Shown here piece after piece: positions 32,925 through 42,433 of a stretch of DNA of 64,000 nt. Under the pieces are notes generated by a model. That model saw nothing but the letters and a program-made list of their open reading frames with translations. It was not told where the DNA came from and searched no databases. Each line of letters begins with the position of its first letter. Position 1 is the first letter of the stretch. Position numbers and translations under genes: made by a program. Source of the DNA: Chitinophaga flava (GTDB lineage: Bacteria; Bacteroidota; Bacteroidia; Chitinophagales; Chitinophagaceae); the NCBI RefSeq assembly GCF_003308995.1, contig NZ_QFFJ01000002.1, forward strand, positions 1,302,001-1,366,000, read 5' to 3'.

Positions 32925-35213
32925 GTCGAATTTGTTTTTTAACGCTGCCAGCTTAGCCTGGAAATCATTCAGCGGGGCTTCTTTGTTTTCTTTGCCACGG
33001 CTGTTATCTCTGTTTCCTTTACCGGCATTACCGGCAGGGGTGTCTCTGCGTTCTTTGCGCGGACCTTGCTGCTGGCTGCTGCCGCCTTTCTCCTGATCTT
33101 TCATGGAGAGGGAAATACGCTTGCGGGCGATATCTACTTCCAGTACGGTTACCTGAACTTTCTGGTTCAGCTTCACAGCCTCATTCGGGTTGCTGATGAA
33201 TTTATTGGACATATGAGAGATATGTACCAGACCATCCTGTTTTACGCCGATATCTACGAAAGCGCCAAATGCGGTGATATTGGTTACTACGCCGGGCAGT
33301 ACCATACCGGATTTGAGGTCTTCAATTTTGTGGATACCTTCTGCATATTCGAAGATAGCGATTTCATCGCGTGGGTCGCGACTAGGTTTAGCCAGCTCTT
33401 TCAGGATATCTTCAATCGTGAGCATACCGGCATCTTCCCGTATAAAATCTTTAGGATTGATCTTTTTACGCAGGTCCTCCTGGCCAATCAGTTCCTGTAT
33501 GCTACAGTTTTGTTTGGCAGCCATTTCTTCCACGAGTTTGTAGCGTTCAGGGTGTACGGCGGAGTTATCGAGCGGGTTGTCACCGTTTTCAATGCGAAGG
33601 AAGCCTGCGCACTGTTCAAAGGCTTTATCGCCGAGGCGGTGTACTTTCTTCAGCTGCGTACGGTTGCTGAAGGCGCCGTTTTCCTTGCGGTATTTTACGA
33701 TATTTTCTGCGAGAGAAGGGCCAAGGCCGGAAACATATGCCAGCAGGTGTTTGGAGGCGGTGTTGAGGTTTACACCTACGTTGTTTACGCAGCTAACTAC
33801 TACACGGTCCAGGCTCTGCTTCAGGGATGACTGGTTTACGTCGTGCTGATACTGTCCTACACCGATGGATTTAGGATCGATTTTTACCAGTTCTGCCAGC
33901 GGATCAATCAGCCTGCGGCCGATAGATACAGCACCACGAACGGTAACATCCTGGTCAGGGAACTCTTCACGGGCTACTTCGGAAGCGGAGTATACAGAGG
34001 CGCCGCTTTCATTCACCATAAACACATTGATCTTTTTGCCGAAGTCGATTTTTTTGACAAACTCTTCAGTTTCACGGCCGGCAGTACCATTACCTACGGC
34101 AATGGCAGCGGTATCATAACGGTCTGCCCATTTTTTCAGCAGGGCTTCCGCATCATCTTTTTTATAATTTTTCTCCAGCGGGAAAATCACGTCGTGGTCC
34201 AGCATGTTACCCTGGTTGTCAAGTGCTACCACTTTACAGCCGGTACGGTAACCCGGGTCGATGGCGATTACAGCCTTAGGTCCCAGTGGTGCTGCCAGCA
34301 ACAGCTGACGCAGGTTTTCAGCAAACACGTCAATCGCTTCACCGTCAGCTTTATCTTTGGCTACGGATCTGAATTCATTTTCCAGAGAAGGGCGCAGCAG
34401 ACGTTTGTAGGCGTCGGCGCCAGCTTTGGCTACCTGCTCGGAAGCAGCACCTCTGCCGGTAACAAACTGTTTGTCGATAATGCCCATCGCTTCTTCCTCT
34501 TCAGGTGCAATGGTGCTGAACAATATACCTTCAGACTCTGCACGCAGAATGGCCAGCACACGGTGTGACGGCACTTCGCGGAGGTCTTCTGTAAACTCAA
34601 AATAATCCTTGTATTTGTTGCCTTCCTCTTCTTTGCCTTCTGCTACTTTGGAGGTCAGCTTGCCGGTATGGGTAAATAATTTACGCAGTTTGTCACGGCA
34701 TTCCGCATTTTCATTGATCCATTCTGCAATGATGTCGCGGGCGCCTTTCAGGGCTTCTTCGGAAGTGGCTACCAGCTCAGTGATAAAGGTCTCTGCAGCA
34801 CTGATATCGCCATCCTGCTGGTCAAACAGCAGCTTGGCCAGCGGCTCCAGCCCTTTCTCAATAGCAATGGTCGCACGGGTTTTGCGCTTGGGTTTGTAGG
34901 GAAGATAAATGTCTTCCAGCTCTGCCAGCACCCAGGTGGATTCCAGCTTCTCCAGCAGCTCAGGGGTCATTTTCTCCTGCTCCGTAATGGTTTTGATGAT
35001 AAACTCACGACGGTCGTCCACTTCCTTGTAACGCTTCTGAAGGTCTTCAATGCGACCAATCTGTACTTCATCCAGACTTCCCGTCACTTCCTTACGGTAA
35101 CGGCTGATAAATGGTACCGTGGAGCCTTCGGCCAACAGGTTCATTGTATTCTCTGCCTGTTTGGCGGATATACTCAGTTCGGATGAAATAAGCGTAATGT
35201 GTTTCGGATTCAT
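32919..35213 (-). CDS. tex: Tex family RNA-binding transcription accessory protein
   Basis: A 764-residue cytoplasmic nucleic-acid-binding protein, the normal Tex length. The N-terminal helical region begins with SISAKQAENTMNLLAEGSTV. FISRYRKEVTGSLDE is the family hallmark. The central YqgF-like RNase H fold contains VIAIDPGYRTGCKVVALD. A helix-hairpin-helix region follows (LNTASKHLLAYVSGLGPSLA), and a C-terminal S1 domain has LPGVVTNITAFGAFVDIGV. A basic, Gly/Arg/Asn-rich tail ends in LAALKNKFDR. It is convergent with the lipoprotein gene and shares the inverted repeat at its 3' end. Confidence 0.95.
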   Translation of the reverse strand: MNPKHITLISSELSISAKQAENTMNLLAEGSTVPFISRYRKEVTGSLDEVQIGRIEDLQKRYKEVDDRREFIIKTITEQEKMTPELLEKLESTWVLAELEDIYLPYKPKRKTRATIAIEKGLEPLAKLLFDQQDGDISAAETFITELVATSEEALKGARDIIAEWINENAECRDKLRKLFTHTGKLTSKVAEGKEEEGNKYKDYFEFTEDLREVPSHRVLAILRAESEGILFSTIAPEEEEAMGIIDKQFVTGRGAASEQVAKAGADAYKRLLRPSLENEFRSVAKDKADGEAIDVFAENLRQLLLAAPLGPKAVIAIDPGYRTGCKVVALDNQGNMLDHDVIFPLEKNYKKDDAEALLKKWADRYDTAAIAVGNGTAGRETEEFVKKIDFGKKINVFMVNESGASVYSASEVAREEFPDQDVTVRGAVSIGRRLIDPLAELVKIDPKSIGVGQYQHDVNQSSLKQSLDRVVVSCVNNVGVNLNTASKHLLAYVSGLGPSLAENIVKYRKENGAFSNRTQLKKVHRLGDKAFEQCAGFLRIENGDNPLDNSAVHPERYKLVEEMAAKQNCSIQELIGQEDLRKKINPKDFIREDAGMLTIEDILKELAKPSRDPRDEIAIFEYAEGIHKIEDLKSGMVLPGVVTNITAFGAFVDIGVKQDGLVHISHMSNKFISNPNEAVKLNQKVQVTVLEVDIARKRISLSMKDQEKGGSSQQQGPRKERRDTPAGNAGKGNRDNSRGKENKEAPLNDFQAKLAALKNKFDR

Positions 35214-35427
35214 ATCAATACATTTTGGGATTTTCTTATGTTGATGCCTGATTATTTGCCCTTACTGAAAACCGGCAGGAAACCAATTATCAAATATTAA
35301 AATCGCTGAATTTTTACAGCTCGCAAATGTAATTAAAAAGCCATTTAAACAGAAAGCTATTTTACCCCCTTTAAGCTACCCTTTTCAAAATGCCCAAATG
35401 ACAAAATCTCTGTGTATTTTTACGGTT

Positions 35428-36195
35428 ATGGAAAAGACAGCTACATTCAACAGATTGTTACAGATCATGGACGATTTAAGGGAAAAATGTCCCTGGGACC
35501 GCAAACAAACCATCCAGACACTGCGGCAACTGACCATTGAAGAAACCTATGAGCTGGCAGATGCCATCACAGATGAAGACTGGAAGTCCATCCGCGAAGA
35601 ACTGGGCGATATCCTCCTGCATATCGTCTTCTACGCTAAAATAGCTTCTGAAAAACAACAATTCGATATCAACGATGTGATCAACGGCGTATGTGATAAA
35701 CTGATCGCCAGACACCCGCATATTTATGGAGATGTGAAAGTGGAAGATGAAGAACAGGTAAAACAAAACTGGGAAAAACTAAAACTGAAGGAAGGTAAAA
35801 AATCCGTCCTCAGCGGAGTCCCCGTTTCACTGCCTGCCCTGGTAAAAGCCATGCGCCTCCAGGAAAAAGCCAAACAAACAGGCTTCGAATGGGACAATAC
35901 CACCCAGGTATGGGATAAGGTAAAAGAAGAAGTAGGAGAACTCGAAGAAGTGGTCAACACCGGCAACCAGGACGAAATGGAAGCCGAATTCGGTGATGTA
36001 CTTTTCTCCCTGGTCAACTATTCCCGCTTCATCAACATCGACGCGGAAAATGCCCTGGAACGTACCAACAAAAAATTCCAGCGCCGCTTCCAGCAAATGG
36101 AAGCCCTCGCCCTCGAACAGGGCCGCCACCTCAATGATATGAATCTAACGGAAATGGATACACTCTGGAATAAGGTGAAAGCCATGGAAATTTAA
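35428..36195 (+). CDS. mazG: Nucleoside triphosphate pyrophosphohydrolase
   Basis: Cytoplasmic house-cleaning enzyme that converts non-canonical or excess NTPs to NMP and pyrophosphate. The 255-residue form begins at the ATG at 35428 (MEKTATFNRLLQIMDDLREK), the position homologues use. The 35398 ATG adds ten odd residues. Two MazG domains are seen, each with the metal-binding E-E-L-G-D type motif: TIEETYELADAI with REELGDILLHIVFY in the first, and KEEVGELEEVV with EAEFGDVLFSLVNYSRF in the second. The CPWDRKQT segment near the N terminus is typical. A repeat-rich spacer separates it from the kinase downstream. Confidence 0.95.
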   Translation: MEKTATFNRLLQIMDDLREKCPWDRKQTIQTLRQLTIEETYELADAITDEDWKSIREELGDILLHIVFYAKIASEKQQFDINDVINGVCDKLIARHPHIYGDVKVEDEEQVKQNWEKLKLKEGKKSVLSGVPVSLPALVKAMRLQEKAKQTGFEWDNTTQVWDKVKEEVGELEEVVNTGNQDEMEAEFGDVLFSLVNYSRFINIDAENALERTNKKFQRRFQQMEALALEQGRHLNDMNLTEMDTLWNKVKAMEI

Positions 36196-36203
36196 TTTAG
36201 CCC

Positions 36204-36465
36204 CAGGGCTGAAGCCCTGAGCTATAATAGATTCCAGCCATGGTTTTGGAAAACTAGTCCAAGGGCACAAAACAGGGCTTCAGTTTTCGCTCCATACACA
36301 AAACGAAGGCTTCAGCTTTCGCTCAGTGCACAAAACAAGAAAAACCAGGGCTCCAACCTCCGTCCAAAAACAAAAAAGAGACTTCAGCTTATAGCTCAGC
36401 ACCTAAAGCTCCTAAGCCTCCGTCTAAAACATAAAACAAATATAGCCCAGGGCTTCAGCCCTGGG
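36204..36465. repeat. Palindrome-bounded array of degenerate 32-40 base repeats
   Basis: The array opens with the palindrome CAGGGCTgaAGCCCTG (36204-36219) and closes with CCCAGGGCTtcAGCCCTGGG (36446-36465). Between them AGGGCTTCAG-like words begin at 36274, 36307, 36347, 36379, 36415 and 36449, each followed by a CTCAGTGCACAAAAC-like tail. Spacing is 32-40 bases and units are only partly alike. It fills the non-coding gap between mazG and the sensor kinase. Confidence 0.7.
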
Positions 36466-36481
36466 ACAAATAAATTTCGTT

Positions 36482-39400
36482 TTGATTGATATAAAAGAAA
36501 TACGTCTTTTTTTCCTCCGGCATGGCTATCTCCTGATTATAGCGGCATGGCTGTTTACTTTTGCGTTTCTGTTCAGTAACTACTGGGCTTACTATTCTTC
36601 TCCGCAGGGTGTGAAGAGAAGTATCGAGAAAAGTCTGCAGAAAAGGGAGCAATCATTCGATAGGCTCCTGCAGGATACTACTATGATCAGCAGCCTTTTT
36701 CAGCGTACCTATGATGAAAAGACACTGGACAAACTGAGGCAGCGCGATTATGAAGTCTTCGCCTATGACTCCAGTGCACAGGGTTCCTGGCTTACTTTCT
36801 GGAGTACCAGCCAGGTAGAGCCTGAAGATCTTCATGATGTGCTCAAGCCTGGTACGCAGTTCCTGAAACTGAAAAACGGCTACTACGAAGTCATTACCCG
36901 CCAGCTGAAAACCTCCGGCAATCACCAGCATTTTATTGTGGCTACGATCCCTGTGCGCATGGAATACGCTATCCGCAACAGTTTCCTCATCAGTCACTTT
37001 TACAACAAGTCAGAGCTGGGGCCGGAATATTCCATCCATATGGATCTTCCTGGCCTTATACTGCCCGACCATACCATCCTCCCGGTCAAAAGCAGTAATG
37101 ATCAGACTTTGTTTTTCCTTGACTACAATAAAAGTATCCGTGCTCAGCCTCCTAATACACTCAGCGTGTTGTTACGGGTATTGGGATGCATCTGTGTGCT
37201 GATTTTCTTTAACCTCTTTGCTACGTTGCTGGCTAAAACCACCAATCCGCTGTATGGGTTTGTGTTTCTTTTCCTGATGGTGTTTGGGTTGCGTGTGCTG
37301 AGTTACGCTTATCCTTTCCCGTTCAATCTGCGGGCACTCAATATCTTTGATCCGGCCATCTATGCGAAAGATGAAATCTTTTATTCGCTGGGTGACCTTT
37401 TACTCAACGTACTGCTCACATTCTGGATGATCGTGTTTTTCCGGGAACACGTGAAAACCATCAACCTGCCGGTTATCCGTAAACGCTGGCTGCAAAGCAT
37501 TGTTATCATCTTTGCCAGTCTTCTGTTGTACATGGTGGAGCAGTTTCTGGCAGATCTTATCCAGAGCCTAGTGATAGACTCCAGGATATCTTTTGATGTC
37601 ACCAATCCTTTCAGTCTCACAGAATACAGTCTGATCGGGTTTATCGTACTGGGTTTTATCTCCTTCAGCTTTTTATTTTTCTCTCAGATCATCAACTATC
37701 TGCTTAATGAGCTGACCAATTTCCAGTACCGGACCAAATACATCTGGCTGGCCGCCATCGGTATTATCTGGCAGCTGTGGCGTATGCATAGCCCTGAGTT
37801 GCCTTTCGCGGTAGGGATGGTCATCTGGCTCCTGTTATACATTGTGCTGCTCGATTTCCTGGCAGACAGATTTGAAAGCAGTATGGCCACAGTGCCTTTC
37901 CTCTTCTGGCTGTTCCTGCTCACAATCACCACCTCCGGTGCCCTGGTGTATTTTAATGACCAGAAAGAGCTGGCTGTCCGTGAAAAACTGGCTGCCGACC
38001 TCTCCAAGCAGCGGGATCCATACCTGGAAATGCTGCTCAATGATGTAGGTAAAAAAATTGAAAACGACGAATACATGCAGTATTTCTTCCTGGATAAAGG
38101 ACATAAGCAGTCCAAATCCAGGATGGAGGAAGTGTTGTTACAAAATTATTTCCAGGGTTACCTGAGCCGCTTTGATGTATCGTTTTATCCTTTTGATGAA
38201 AACGGACAACCCATCTATTCCGGTGATACTACCAGTCTCACTTCGTTCCACCGCCGGATGTTCTATGAATCGGAAGTCTCACCTTCGGATGCCAATACCA
38301 ATGATCTTTATTATTACGAGCCCAGTTTCAATGATTACAACTATATCGGTAAAAAGGAATTCCACAATCCGCTGGACCATTCCGGTACCGGCGTATTGAT
38401 ATATGTGGTGAAGCCCAAAACCTTCAGCACTGAGAGGTTATACCCCGAGCTGCTGGTGGAAGGTGATTTGTACGACCATAACAGGGAATCTTCGGGCAAC
38501 TACTCATATGCCATCTATGACAAGGGGATACTGGTCAGTCATTATAGTGATTATCCGTTCCCTATCCGCCTGTATCCGGGGGATGTGCCTCCCGGGGAAC
38601 TGACTATCAGGGATGTAAACGGGCATTCTGAAATGATATACAGAGCTTCTCCCGAAAAGGTGGTGATTGTGGTGAAACAGAGCCGCACCTTTGTAGAGTT
38701 CATCACACTGTTTGCGTATATGTTCTGTCTCTTCCTGTTGATCATTGTGGTATACAAGGCTTTCGATCTGCTGATCAAGGCAAGGATGAGGCTCAGCAAT
38801 GTCAAGGCGCTGATCAATATCAGTATCCGCAAAAAAGTACATGGTACGATCATCTTTGTAGTGGTGTTTTCATTTGTGATATTGGGTATTACGACTACCA
38901 TGTTCTTTATCTGGCGTTCAGAGGCGCAGAACAGGGAGAAACTGAGCAAGACGATGGGAGAGGTGGCTACTGATGTGGAAACGATTTTCCTCAATCAGCG
39001 GGATATGGACGAGATAGATAACATGTATGATCCGGTGTTTAAGGAGAAGTTGACCTCCGCCCTGGGTAATATCGCCAATGAGCGGGCACTCGATATCAAT
39101 GTATACGATGCTGATGGTAACCTGCGGCTTACCACCCAGCCGCTGATGACGGAGAAAGGGCTGATCTCCGGTAAAATGGAGCCACTGGCCTATTACGAGA
39201 TATCCCGGCAGCAGCACATTCAGTTTATCCAGACAGAAAAGATAGGCAGTATGCCTTTCCTGTCTGGTTATATGCCGCTCCGCAATCGTTCCGGCGATGT
39301 GATGGCCTACCTCAATGTGCCTTATTTTGCCACACAAACGGAACGTAACCAGCAGATTTCCAACTTCCTTGTGGCATTGATCAATTTCAACGCGTTTATC

Positions 39401-40288
39401 TTCCTCATTGCAGGTATGGTAGCGTTGCTGATCACCAATTCTATTACCCGGTCTTTCTCTCTGGTAACGGAAAAGCTGCGGCACGTGAACCTCGGACAGC
39501 GTAATGATGAGATAGAATGGGATAAAGATGATGAGATTGGTGCGCTGGTAAAAGAATACAATAAGATGGTTCGTAAACTGGAGGTGAGTGCGGCCAGGCT
39601 GGCCAAGAGCGAACGTGAAGGAGCCTGGAGGGAGATGGCCCGGCAGGTGGCCCACGAAATCAAAAACCCGCTGACACCCATGAAGCTCAGTATCCAGTAC
39701 CTGCAGCGGGCTATCGCCAGTGATTCACCCAATGTGAAAGACCTGTCTACCAATGTGGCCCGTACGCTGGTGGAACAGATTGAGCACCTGTCCAATATCG
39801 CGTCAGACTTTTCTGCCTTTGCCCGCATTGGAGAATCCAATAATGAAGTGGTGTTGCTTAATGAAGTGTTGTCTTCCCTCTCCAGTCTGTATCAGACGCA
39901 GGAAGACTGTGATATCGAATATATAGAGCCGGGACGCCCGTTGTATATATTTGCCGACAAAACACAGATGAACCGGCTGTTTACCAACCTGTTGCTCAAT
40001 GCCATCCAGGCTATTCCGGAAGAAACCACCGGGCATATCGTCATACGCCTGCAGGAAACGGCAGACCGCTATGTAATTGTCAGTGTGGCCGATAATGGGG
40101 GAGGGATCTCACCGGAAGTGCAGTCCAGGATCTTTGTGCCCAATTTTACCACCAAGTCATCTGGTACCGGGCTGGGGCTGGCGATGTGTAAAAATATTGC
40201 TGAACAGACAAGAGGGGAGATCTGGTTTGAAACAAAGCTCAACGAAGGCACTACTTTTTATGTGAAACTACCCCTTTATCAGGAGTAG
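36482..40288 (+). CDS. Very large multi-pass sensor histidine kinase (NtrY-like)
   Basis: A 1268-residue membrane kinase. TM1 is near residues 15-35, followed by a 190-residue extracytoplasmic loop. Six to eight helices lie between about 220 and 500 (VLLRVLGCICVLIFFNLFAT onward). A second extracytoplasmic domain of roughly 250 residues ends at a helix near 740. A further helix pair brackets a third sensor region (780-980), then a HAMP domain. The H-box AHEIKNPLTP has phospho-His 1058, and the HATPase has NLLLNAIQAI, DNGGGI and GTGLGLAM. The H-box sequence is NtrY-type. The start is TTG at 36482. No response regulator is adjacent, so its partner is elsewhere. Confidence 0.9.
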   Translation: MIDIKEIRLFFLRHGYLLIIAAWLFTFAFLFSNYWAYYSSPQGVKRSIEKSLQKREQSFDRLLQDTTMISSLFQRTYDEKTLDKLRQRDYEVFAYDSSAQGSWLTFWSTSQVEPEDLHDVLKPGTQFLKLKNGYYEVITRQLKTSGNHQHFIVATIPVRMEYAIRNSFLISHFYNKSELGPEYSIHMDLPGLILPDHTILPVKSSNDQTLFFLDYNKSIRAQPPNTLSVLLRVLGCICVLIFFNLFATLLAKTTNPLYGFVFLFLMVFGLRVLSYAYPFPFNLRALNIFDPAIYAKDEIFYSLGDLLLNVLLTFWMIVFFREHVKTINLPVIRKRWLQSIVIIFASLLLYMVEQFLADLIQSLVIDSRISFDVTNPFSLTEYSLIGFIVLGFISFSFLFFSQIINYLLNELTNFQYRTKYIWLAAIGIIWQLWRMHSPELPFAVGMVIWLLLYIVLLDFLADRFESSMATVPFLFWLFLLTITTSGALVYFNDQKELAVREKLAADLSKQRDPYLEMLLNDVGKKIENDEYMQYFFLDKGHKQSKSRMEEVLLQNYFQGYLSRFDVSFYPFDENGQPIYSGDTTSLTSFHRRMFYESEVSPSDANTNDLYYYEPSFNDYNYIGKKEFHNPLDHSGTGVLIYVVKPKTFSTERLYPELLVEGDLYDHNRESSGNYSYAIYDKGILVSHYSDYPFPIRLYPGDVPPGELTIRDVNGHSEMIYRASPEKVVIVVKQSRTFVEFITLFAYMFCLFLLIIVVYKAFDLLIKARMRLSNVKALINISIRKKVHGTIIFVVVFSFVILGITTTMFFIWRSEAQNREKLSKTMGEVATDVETIFLNQRDMDEIDNMYDPVFKEKLTSALGNIANERALDINVYDADGNLRLTTQPLMTEKGLISGKMEPLAYYEISRQQHIQFIQTEKIGSMPFLSGYMPLRNRSGDVMAYLNVPYFATQTERNQQISNFLVALINFNAFIFLIAGMVALLITNSITRSFSLVTEKLRHVNLGQRNDEIEWDKDDEIGALVKEYNKMVRKLEVSAARLAKSEREGAWREMARQVAHEIKNPLTPMKLSIQYLQRAIASDSPNVKDLSTNVARTLVEQIEHLSNIASDFSAFARIGESNNEVVLLNEVLSSLSSLYQTQEDCDIEYIEPGRPLYIFADKTQMNRLFTNLLLNAIQAIPEETTGHIVIRLQETADRYVIVSVADNGGGISPEVQSRIFVPNFTTKSSGTGLGLAMCKNIAEQTRGEIWFETKLNEGTTFYVKLPLYQE

Positions 40289-40304
40289 GGATATTTTTTG
40301 TCAT

Positions 40305-40339
40305 ATGCCCCATTGATAGGAACCGTATCAATGGGGCAT
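40305..40339 (+). terminator. Hairpin downstream of the sensor kinase
   Basis: Perfect 14-bp stem ATGCCCCATTGATA / TATCAATGGGGCAT with a 7-base loop, 16 bases after the kinase stop codon. Only a weak T-tract follows. Confidence 0.65.
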
Positions 40340-40390
40340 TGATTTGCAGGGAAATCTGACATTAATCCACTTATTCAATACCAGACATAA

Positions 40391-40421
40391 AAAAGCCGTC
40401 TCCGGGAAGGAGACGGCTTTT
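40391..40421. terminator. Rho-independent terminator of the DUF177-rpmF-plsX operon
   Basis: Stem AAAAGCCGTCTCC / GGAGACGGCTTTT, flanked by A and T runs on both sides, so it can serve both directions. It lies 17 bases after the plsX stop codon. Confidence 0.85.
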
Positions 40422-40437
40422 AAAAATATCTTTTCAT

Positions 40438-41385
40438 TTAGCTATTGCTGTGGAAGCTTTCTTTGATTTCTTCCAGCAATTTGCTTTCAATCATTTGTTG
40501 TGCCAGCAGGATCATGTTTTGAAAGGCGAGGCCCTTGGAGATACCATGACCAATAATCACCGGTTTGGATACGCCCAGTACGGGAGTTCCGCCGTATGAT
40601 TCTGAGTCAAACTGTTTCAGATAGTCATCCTGGATATTGCGTCTAACGGAAATATCATAGAACGATTCAGCCAGCTTCAGTACGATGTTGCCGGTGAAGC
40701 CTTCACAGACCATTACATCCGCTTTTCCAGAGAAGAGATCTCTTCCTTCGATGTTGCCAATGAAGTTGATGAGTTTGTTTTCTTTTAACAGCGGGTAAGT
40801 TGCCTGGGCAAGGAGGTTACCTTTGCCTTCTTCTTCGCCGATATTCAGCAATCCTACTTTCGGATTATCAATCTTCAGTATGTGCTTGGAATAGAGGGAG
40901 CCGAGGATGGCAAATTGTACCAGGTTTTCAGGTTTGCAGTCGGCATTGATACCTACGTCCAGTAGTAATCCTTGTGAACCGTTTTCACGGGGGACCAGAG
41001 TAGAAATAGTAGGACGTTGCACACCGTCTATGGCTTTAATGGAATAAAAGGTGCCTACCATCATGGCGCCGGTGTTACCTGCGCTGATAAAAGCATCTAT
41101 TTTCTCATTTTTCAGTAAATGAAAGCCGATAGAGATGGATGAGTGTGGCTTCTCTTTCAGTGCCCTGGTAGGGTGTTCATCCATCCCAATTACTTGGGAT
41201 GAATGAACAACTGAATATTTTGATTGGTCCAACTGTGCATCCGCTAATAAAGGGGCCAGTTGTGACTCGTCCCCTATTAGCACCAGATGCGCATCAGATG
41301 CAACGGCGTCTAAATATAATTTTACTCCTTTTACTGCTTCTGCGGGGGCGAAGTCGCCACCCATCATATCAAGCCCGATTCTCAT
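40438..41385 (-). CDS. plsX: Phosphate acyltransferase PlsX
   Basis: Peripheral membrane enzyme that makes acyl-phosphate from acyl-ACP for phosphatidic acid synthesis. The 315-residue protein starts at the ATG at 41385 (MRIGLDMMGGDFAPAEAVKG). The longer frame opens at a TTG. Signatures are the N-terminal GLDMMGGDFAP, then ISAGNTGAMM, LLNIGEEEGKGN and VCEGFTGNIVLKLAE. It is last of the conserved DUF177-rpmF-plsX cluster, which links ribosome protein L32 to lipid synthesis genes in many bacteria. Confidence 0.96.
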   Translation of the reverse strand: MRIGLDMMGGDFAPAEAVKGVKLYLDAVASDAHLVLIGDESQLAPLLADAQLDQSKYSVVHSSQVIGMDEHPTRALKEKPHSSISIGFHLLKNEKIDAFISAGNTGAMMVGTFYSIKAIDGVQRPTISTLVPRENGSQGLLLDVGINADCKPENLVQFAILGSLYSKHILKIDNPKVGLLNIGEEEGKGNLLAQATYPLLKENKLINFIGNIEGRDLFSGKADVMVCEGFTGNIVLKLAESFYDISVRRNIQDDYLKQFDSESYGGTPVLGVSKPVIIGHGISKGLAFQNMILLAQQMIESKLLEEIKESFHSNS

Positions 41386-41432
41386 GTAACTCAAGTTTGT
41401 CTTGTTAGCTCGGGTAAAATTAGTAAAATTTA

Positions 41433-41627
41433 TTATTTAGCGCTGCTCTGTTTTTCCAATACTACTTTTCCTTTGTAGTACAGTTTGTTTTCTACCCAAT
41501 GAGCACGGTGTCTCAGGTGCACTTCTCCGGTTGCGCTGTCTGTGCTTAATGTATCCGCTACCGCCTTATAATGCGTTCTTCTCTTTGCTGATCTTTGCTG
41601 AGAATGTCTGCGTTTAGGATTTGGCAT
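41433..41627 (-). CDS. rpmF: 50S ribosomal protein L32
   Basis: A 64-residue basic ribosomal protein with the diagnostic start MPNPKRRHSQQRSAKRR and the HRAHWVENKLYYKGKVVL segment in place of the Cys-containing form, so it needs no zinc. It sits between DUF177 (12 bases upstream) and plsX, the standard arrangement. Confidence 0.97.
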   Translation of the reverse strand: MPNPKRRHSQQRSAKRRTHYKAVADTLSTDSATGEVHLRHRAHWVENKLYYKGKVVLEKQSSAK

Positions 41628-41639
41628 TTTATTTAATTT

Positions 41640-42182
41640 TTAATTGTCCTTAAATTTATCCAACCCTTTCCAGATTGGGTTATCTTTTTCTTTAGCCTGC
41701 TGGTTCATACGTTCCAGCATTTCAATCACTTTGGGATCACATCCGCTTTTGCCATCGGCAGTATTGGGATGTATGCGTTGCATCGGAATGCTCAGCAGAA
41801 TGAACTCATAAATCCAATCCGCCACATGAAGGTGGCTCTCTGTCTTGGAAATATAAGATACATCCGGGTCAGCATCTTCGCTGGCTAGCTCATCAGGATT
41901 GTCCACCAGTTTCACAATCTGGTTAAAATCATCCCATAGCTGCAGCTCAAAGGGCTCTCCGCAACGGTCACAGGTCACTGTTACCGTGCCTCCAATCTCA
42001 AACTTCAGCAAAAAGAAGTTAGTCTTCTTATCCAGCGTCAGATTTACTGTCGCCTTACAATTGCTGAAATCTCTCTCCCCTTCATAATGCTCAAAGAAAC
42101 TTTCTCCGATCTCATAGTGAAATGAATGCACCCCTGGTTTTAATCCAACAAAGGCTATATCAAATTCGCGGAGTGGTTTCAT
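41640..42182 (-). CDS. DUF177 domain protein (YceD family)
   Basis: A 180-residue protein from the ATG at 42182 (MKPLREFDIAFVGLKPGVHS). A TTG 36 bases upstream was discounted. The YceD pattern is present: an N-terminal strand FDIAFVGLKPG, the Cys pair in TVTCDRCGEPFELQLW, then an acidic stretch and LLSIPMQRIHP before GCDP. YceD homologues act in 23S rRNA or ribosome large-subunit accumulation in some bacteria, which fits its place directly upstream of rpmF. Confidence 0.9.
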   Translation of the reverse strand: MKPLREFDIAFVGLKPGVHSFHYEIGESFFEHYEGERDFSNCKATVNLTLDKKTNFFLLKFEIGGTVTVTCDRCGEPFELQLWDDFNQIVKLVDNPDELASEDADPDVSYISKTESHLHVADWIYEFILLSIPMQRIHPNTADGKSGCDPKVIEMLERMNQQAKEKDNPIWKGLDKFKDN

Positions 42183-42433
42183 ATCAATATCAATGTCCTC
42201 ACTTTTAGAGGGATGCAAAGGTAATTAAATATTTGCAATTGCAAAAATTTCATAAATTTGTTCACCATCGATAATCAAATTATATATATTTATATAATCG
42301 AATATCATCCATATTGCTGTTGCATGTCAACAGGAGTGAGCCGCAAAGGTAAGGATTTCAACCTTCATCTCATACCTGTTTTTAGCAATACAACGAAAAT
42401 TGAAAACCTGAACTCCCCTGGCCACCATAAAAA

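Noticed and set aside
33066..34568. Long open frames opposite tex (254 and 241 residues)
   Set aside because: They are antisense shadows of a strongly conserved gene. The translations are rich in Phe/Tyr/His/Gly runs with no recognisable motif.
36204..36465. CRISPR array
   Set aside because: Units are too divergent, spacing is irregular, there are no constant repeats with unique spacers, and no cas gene is near.
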